Assembly: GCF_019443325.1 (NCBI RefSeq)
Contig: NZ_CP080383.1
Coordinates: 1,922,001 to 1,986,000, forward strand
Reading direction: 5' to 3'
From: Cryobacterium sp. PAMC25264
GTDB lineage: Bacteria; Actinomycetota; Actinomycetes; Actinomycetales; Microbacteriaceae
Length of the DNA stretch: 64,000 nt
Part shown: piece after piece, positions 60,025-64,000 of the stretch
Numbering within the stretch: the first letter of the stretch is position 1
Layout of the letters: each line of letters begins with the position of its first letter
Made by a program: the position numbers and the translations under genes
The notes under the pieces: generated by a model
Told to the model about the DNA's origin: nothing
What the model saw: only the letters and a program-made list of their open reading frames with translations
Databases searched by the model: none

Positions 60025-62662
60025 GGCAGCACCTCGAGGATGCCGCGGGCGCCCTTCTCGGCGTCCGACATGATGTGGCTCACGAACGGGTAGTGCCCCG
60101 CCTCTGAGAAGCTGAGTTCGACGAATCCGCCCTGCGCGGCGGCGAGGTCGAGCACCTGGGAGCCGCCGGTACCGGTACTGCCGCCGTCTTTGAGCGAATA
60201 GTCGCCCTCCTTGTAGACGGTGTGGAACTGGCCGCCGACCACGTGGAAGGCGCTGCCCACATTCGGGCCGGCATCCAGCACCCAGACCCGTACGGTCTCG
60301 CCGACCCTGGCCTGCAGGGGCCGGGCGGCGTACTGGTTGGCGTAGCCGTTGAAGACCATCAGGTCGGGGGTTTGTGCCTCGACCTTCACGTCGTCCACCT
60401 CGCCGCCCTGGGCGCCGAGGTACAACTCGGACTGCACCACGAGGTACTCGCGGTCCACCTCGGACAGGCCGGGCGGGTCGATGATGACGGCGCCGAACAT
60501 GCCGTTGGCGATGTGTACCGACATGGGCATGGTGGAGCAGTGGTAGAGCCAGATGCCCGATCTGGTGGCGGTGAACGTATAGACGAGGCTCTCGCCAGGC
60601 TGGATGGTGCGCATGTTCTCATCCGGCGCGACCGTGCCGGCGTGGAAGTCGATGGAGTGGCCCATCGTGCCCCCATTCACCAGGGTGATCTCGAACACAT
60701 CACCCACCTTCCCCCGCAGGGTGGGGCCGGGGGCGGTGCCGTTGAAGGTCCACAGCATCTGGGTCACCCCCGGTGCCACCTCGGTCGGCACGTTTTGCAC
60801 GGTGAGAGTCTGGCGATGCACGGTGACGGATGCGGCGGGCGGCAACGTCGCATCCCTCGCCTCAAAGCCGGGGTCGGGTTCGGCCATAGGGTCGATGTCG
60901 TCCGCGGCAGAGGTCCCGGTCGCTGCGGAGCCATGACCGGCGTGCATGCCGTCCATGGACAGGCCGTCGTCGGCGGCGGTACTGGTGGAATCGTCGCCGC
61001 CCACGGCGACGATGCTGATCTCCATGCCCAGCAGCCGGTGGCCGGCGATCGAGCACCAGCCGGCCACACTGGCGCCGATCACGCCCACCCGCACGGTCTC
61101 GGAGGCGCCGGGGTCGAGCGATCCAGACACCAGGCCGGTTTCGAGCACCAGATTGTGCACCATGTCGTCGCTATTGGTGAGCGTGATCACGAGTTCATCG
61201 CCGATCGGCACCCCGATGCTGTCGGGCACGAAGCGGGTGTTGATCATCTCCACGGCCACCGTGGTGGTGTGGCCGGTCGCCACAGCGGATGCCGACGACC
61301 CGGCCGCCTGGGTAGACACCGTCGACAGTCCCACCGAGGCGGGGTCGATCACGATGCCCACGGTGACGGTGAGCAGCAGCACGGTCGCGGCCGCGAGCAT
61401 CCGCCCGGTGCTGCGCGGTCGCGGGCCCTTCTCGGGTCGGTGGCCGGGTTCCACGCGCACGAGCGGCAAGGCGCGTACCCGACGGTTGGTGCGGAGGGCC
61501 GGGTGAACAGCACCAGGAAGCTGGTCAGGGTGGCCACGATCAGCATCGACAGCGCCACCGTGAGAGTACTGGAGACCGGGAGCAGCGACAGGGCCAGGCC
61601 GCCGTTGACGACGACCACCCGGAACAGGCCGCCGCGGTCGAGCTCGGCCGCGGTGGCCTTGAGGGCGGCCGGGCCACCGCCGAGCACGACGGGAACCAGG
61701 TGACTGAGTGCGCCGAGCAGGATCTGGGCGGCGAAGCCGATGGCGAAGTACGGCACCAGGGTTTCCACCCCGGCGGCCGCGGCCGTCCAGCTGGGGGCGA
61801 GAGCCACCTGCAGGCCGAAGCCGGCGGTGCAGAGCGCGAACCAGACCTGCGCGGCGCCCAGGCTCCACGCGACGAAGTTCACGGCGGGCGCCCGGCGCAG
61901 GTGGGCTGCGCCTTCCCAGAGCACCCGGCCGAGCGCTGCCAGGTAGACCAGGATGCCCAGCGCCACGACCAGGCGCAGGTCGGCCAGGCAGCCCAGCGCG
62001 ACGAGGCCTAGGCCGCCCACCAGCACCGTGAGGGTGTGGCCGGCCGCCACGGTGGCGCCCTCGACGCGGGTGTGCAGCACGGTGGGCCAGAGCAGCGCGA
62101 TGGTGCCGATCACGGTGAGTCCCACCCAGCCGAGCAGGTTGAGGGCCAGGTGGCCGATGAAGAGCCGTTCGTAGTCCTCGCCGCCGCCGTCCAGGCGCGC
62201 CATCAGGATGCCCAGGGTCACGCCCGCCGCCAGCATCACGGCGCTGGCCACGTAGTAGCGAATCAGCGGGGCGAACCGGCCGGGCATCGCCCCGCGGGTC
62301 TGCAAGATGATCACCGCGGCGTGGGCGAGCGCGTTCAGGCCCACCAGGATGCCGCCGGCCAGCACCAGCGGATATCCGTCGATCACCATGCCCGTCATCA
62401 CCAGCACCGAGCCCACGGTGTGTGTGCAGAGCCGCAGGCCGAGCGAGAGCCGGTGGCCGAGGGCCTTGCGGCGCAGCAGGGTGTCGGCGAAGTGCTGACT
62501 CCAGATCAGGATGGCGGTGCTCACCGCGCCGAGCAGCAGCAGGTGCACGAGCAGCCAGCCCGATTCGGGCACCATGCGGTGCAGCAGGGTGAAGATCACC
62601 GCAGCGGCCAGCCAGGCGGGCACCAGGCTGCCCGAGACGATGTGCCAGAGCTTGTCTTTCAC
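60021..62662 (-). CDS. Fused membrane domain / cupredoxin / copper nitrite reductase (NirK) protein, one-base frameshift
   Basis: Three parts. Residues 1-390 form a multi-helix membrane domain (SGWLLVHLLLLGAVSTAILI, many His in helices). It leaves frame at G3 61501-61503, where one extra G restores SFLVLFTPALRTNRRV and the downstream frame. Then a cupredoxin domain with ligands in DDMVHNLVLE, AGWCSIAGHRLLGM. Then a NirK-type two-cupredoxin unit: GHSIDFHAG with type 1 and type 2 His plus catalytic Asp, WLYHCSTMPMSVHIANGM with the type 1 Cys/His/Met, and FHVVGGQFHTV for the distal type 2 His. It reduces nitrite to NO. Restored length is about 880 residues. GTG 62662 overlaps the preceding gene by 4 bases. 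Confidence 0.85.
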
Positions 62663-63861
62663 AGCAGCGACCCCCGCACAGGTGAGACCGATGGTGCGAC
62701 GCGCTGCACCGTTCGGGCCGGCAACATGGCGTTACCGCGTACGACCGAGACCACGGCAATCGCCACGAACAGGAGCACCGCGACGATGTTGACGATTCCG
62801 CCCCACTGCACCAGCACCGGCCAGCCGTAGGCGTCGCCGAGCAGCACCCGGGCCAGCAACGAGAGGTGCAGCAGTGCCGCCGGCAGGTACATGATCGGCC
62901 GGTAGGGCAGCGGCCGGCGCAGCACGGCCGGCAGGATGGTGGGCGCGTGCGCCATGATCATCGACACCACGAAACCGAGGAACACCGCGTGCATCATGGC
63001 GTCGTAGCCGGGGCCGGAGTAGACCGGGCCGCGCAGCAGCCAGATGCCGCCGACCACCACCAGCCAGCCGTAGCCGGCCGGGAGACAGCAGGCCATGTAG
63101 CGGGGCAGCCCGGTAGAGCGCACCAGGCGGGTGGCCACATCGTGCCTGAACAACCAGGCCACCAGCGCGAGCATGCCGACGCCCAGCAGCGGGTAGCCGG
63201 TGACCGGCCAGACCAGAGCCACGACGGCGCCGAAGCAGAGGGTCAGGCCGATGCCAAGCATCCACGATTCGGCCCTGTAGTCGACCGTGGGTGAGATACG
63301 GGAGAGTTCGAGGCGCTCACCGGCGATGGTGAGAACCAGATAGAGAATGAGCAGCGGGGCCAGCTGTGGGATGCCGATGCCGCGCAACCAGAAGGTTGTG
63401 ACCATCAGGCCGGCGAGGGCACCGAGCACTTGCACTCCCGTGGAGACCGCGGCCTGTCTGCGCCAGATCTCGGCGTAGATGACCAGCAGCACCGCGCTAC
63501 CGGCGACCAGGGCGGCCTGGCCCAGGATCACCGGAAGCGGAGAGATGAGCGCGATGCCGCCGGAGCCGAGCAGACCGGGCGAGAGGTAGGCCCAACCGCG
63601 GCGCACGGCCACGGCACGCTCGAGCACCACGACGGTGCCCACGAAACCGAACACCATCAGCGGGCCGTGCACCTCGGCCAGCCGGGCGCTGTCGATGGGC
63701 GCCCAGACGCCGAGCAGGAGCAGGGCGCCGTTGAGGCCGGCGAGCAGGGCAATGCCGCCCAGGAGCAGGAAGACCAGTCGACCGGCCACGGTGGGCCGCA
63801 CGGTCGGACCAGCGCCGCGCGCGGCACTGCCGGTCTGGCGATACGGGCTGGGCGTGGTCAT
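62659..63861 (-). CDS. NnrS-like multi-helix membrane protein
   Basis: 400 residues, about 12 helices. Conserved-looking His/Glu lie in EVHGPLMVFGFVGTVVVLE, YDAMMHAVFLGFVVSMIMAH and LPAALLHLSLLARV, as in NnrS, a heme/copper membrane protein tied to nitric-oxide stress in denitrifiers. A membrane segment of this sort is also found in the downstream fusion, suggesting common ancestry. It overlaps the NirK fusion by 4 bases, so nitrite reduction and NO handling are translationally coupled. Confidence 0.8.
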   Translation of the reverse strand: MTTPSPYRQTGSAARGAGPTVRPTVAGRLVFLLLGGIALLAGLNGALLLLGVWAPIDSARLAEVHGPLMVFGFVGTVVVLERAVAVRRGWAYLSPGLLGSGGIALISPLPVILGQAALVAGSAVLLVIYAEIWRRQAAVSTGVQVLGALAGLMVTTFWLRGIGIPQLAPLLILYLVLTIAGERLELSRISPTVDYRAESWMLGIGLTLCFGAVVALVWPVTGYPLLGVGMLALVAWLFRHDVATRLVRSTGLPRYMACCLPAGYGWLVVVGGIWLLRGPVYSGPGYDAMMHAVFLGFVVSMIMAHAPTILPAVLRRPLPYRPIMYLPAALLHLSLLARVLLGDAYGWPVLVQWGGIVNIVAVLLFVAIAVVSVVRGNAMLPARTVQRVAPSVSPVRGSLL

Positions 63862-63907
63862 CGGCGGCGGCTGTCAGGTCTGAGGGTCAGGTCAGGCTGG
63901 GGCGGGC

Positions 63908-64000
63908 TCAGTTGGCGCGGGTGAGACGGATGGTCCAGGTTTCGGGTCCGTTCTCCAGGTAGGAGATGAGGAACTCACCGGGGCGGCTGCTCTCGAGCTG
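63908..64000 (-). CDS. C-terminal end of a DUF2249-like protein, start outside window
   Basis: Only the last 30 residues are visible: QLESSRPGEFLISYLENGPE then TWTIRLTRAN. The GPETW-x-(V/I)-R ending is typical of DUF2249 proteins, which often accompany nitrite/NO and hemerythrin genes. It lies 46 bases upstream of the NnrS-like gene, on the same strand. Confidence 0.55.
   Translation of the reverse strand, partial: QLESSRPGEFLISYLENGPETWTIRLTRAN

Overview
The window reads as a chromosomal segment of a high-GC actinobacterium, most likely a Microbacteriaceae member close to Cryobacterium. This is an inference from base composition, gene order (leuCD-murA-plsC-gpsA-ddl; PP2C/FHA/kinase/MoxR/DUF58/transglutaminase), several apparently leaderless genes with a TANNNT box 6-8 nt before the start codon, and protein flavour. 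No phage, insertion sequence, CRISPR array or rRNA was seen.

Layout. 0-11.3 kb: core metabolism and envelope. It holds a cut flavodoxin gene, thiL, a DUF3515 lipoprotein, a two-subunit SMR exporter, the minus-strand run leuC-leuD-murA-plsC-gpsA-ddl, and a DHA2-type MFS exporter. 11.4-33.1 kb: one minus-strand locus of ten genes, transcribed right to left: PP2C phosphatase, FHA protein, Ser/Thr kinase, FHA plus winged-helix protein, two giant tandem Ig/FN3 surface proteins (1774 and 1785 aa), MoxR ATPase, DUF58 protein, a transglutaminase-fold membrane protein lacking its catalytic triad, and a Pro/Ala-rich FHA protein. It looks like a phosphorylation-controlled system that assembles or anchors giant surface stalks, and is the best candidate here for an under-described system. 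33.2-41.2 kb: mixed genes, including terC behind a yybP-ykoY-type manganese riboswitch, tRNA-Glu(CTC), a phosphoribosyltransferase-hydrolase fusion with a decayed second copy, a flavodoxin and a GT4 glycosyltransferase.

41.2-49.5 kb: two gene remnants (DUF3500, cNMP/thioredoxin-reductase type) border an amino-sugar operon, nanE-nagE-crr-licT-nagB-nagA. It is preceded by a RAT antiterminator site and an intrinsic terminator, so its own LicT-type protein probably switches it on. A divergent marR-SDR pair carries a good MarR-type inverted repeat. 49.6-53.5 kb: an fbpABC ferric-iron ABC importer behind a DtxR/IdeR-like iron box. 53.6-56.7 kb: a 42-residue basic protein, glutamate dehydrogenase, a TraR/DksA zinc-finger protein and an unknown protein. 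56.8-64 kb: a copper/nitrite module on the minus strand, made of a DUF2249 end, an NnrS-like membrane protein, a fused membrane-cupredoxin-NirK protein, a Crp/Fnr regulator, a CopZ-like chaperone and a P1B ATPase with a CPG motif.

Quality warning. Five places in four genes (thiL, murA, the terminal FHA gene twice, the NirK fusion) need one extra G/C base in a short G/C run to restore a well-conserved frame. Because murA is normally essential, sequencing or assembly deletions are more likely than true mutations.
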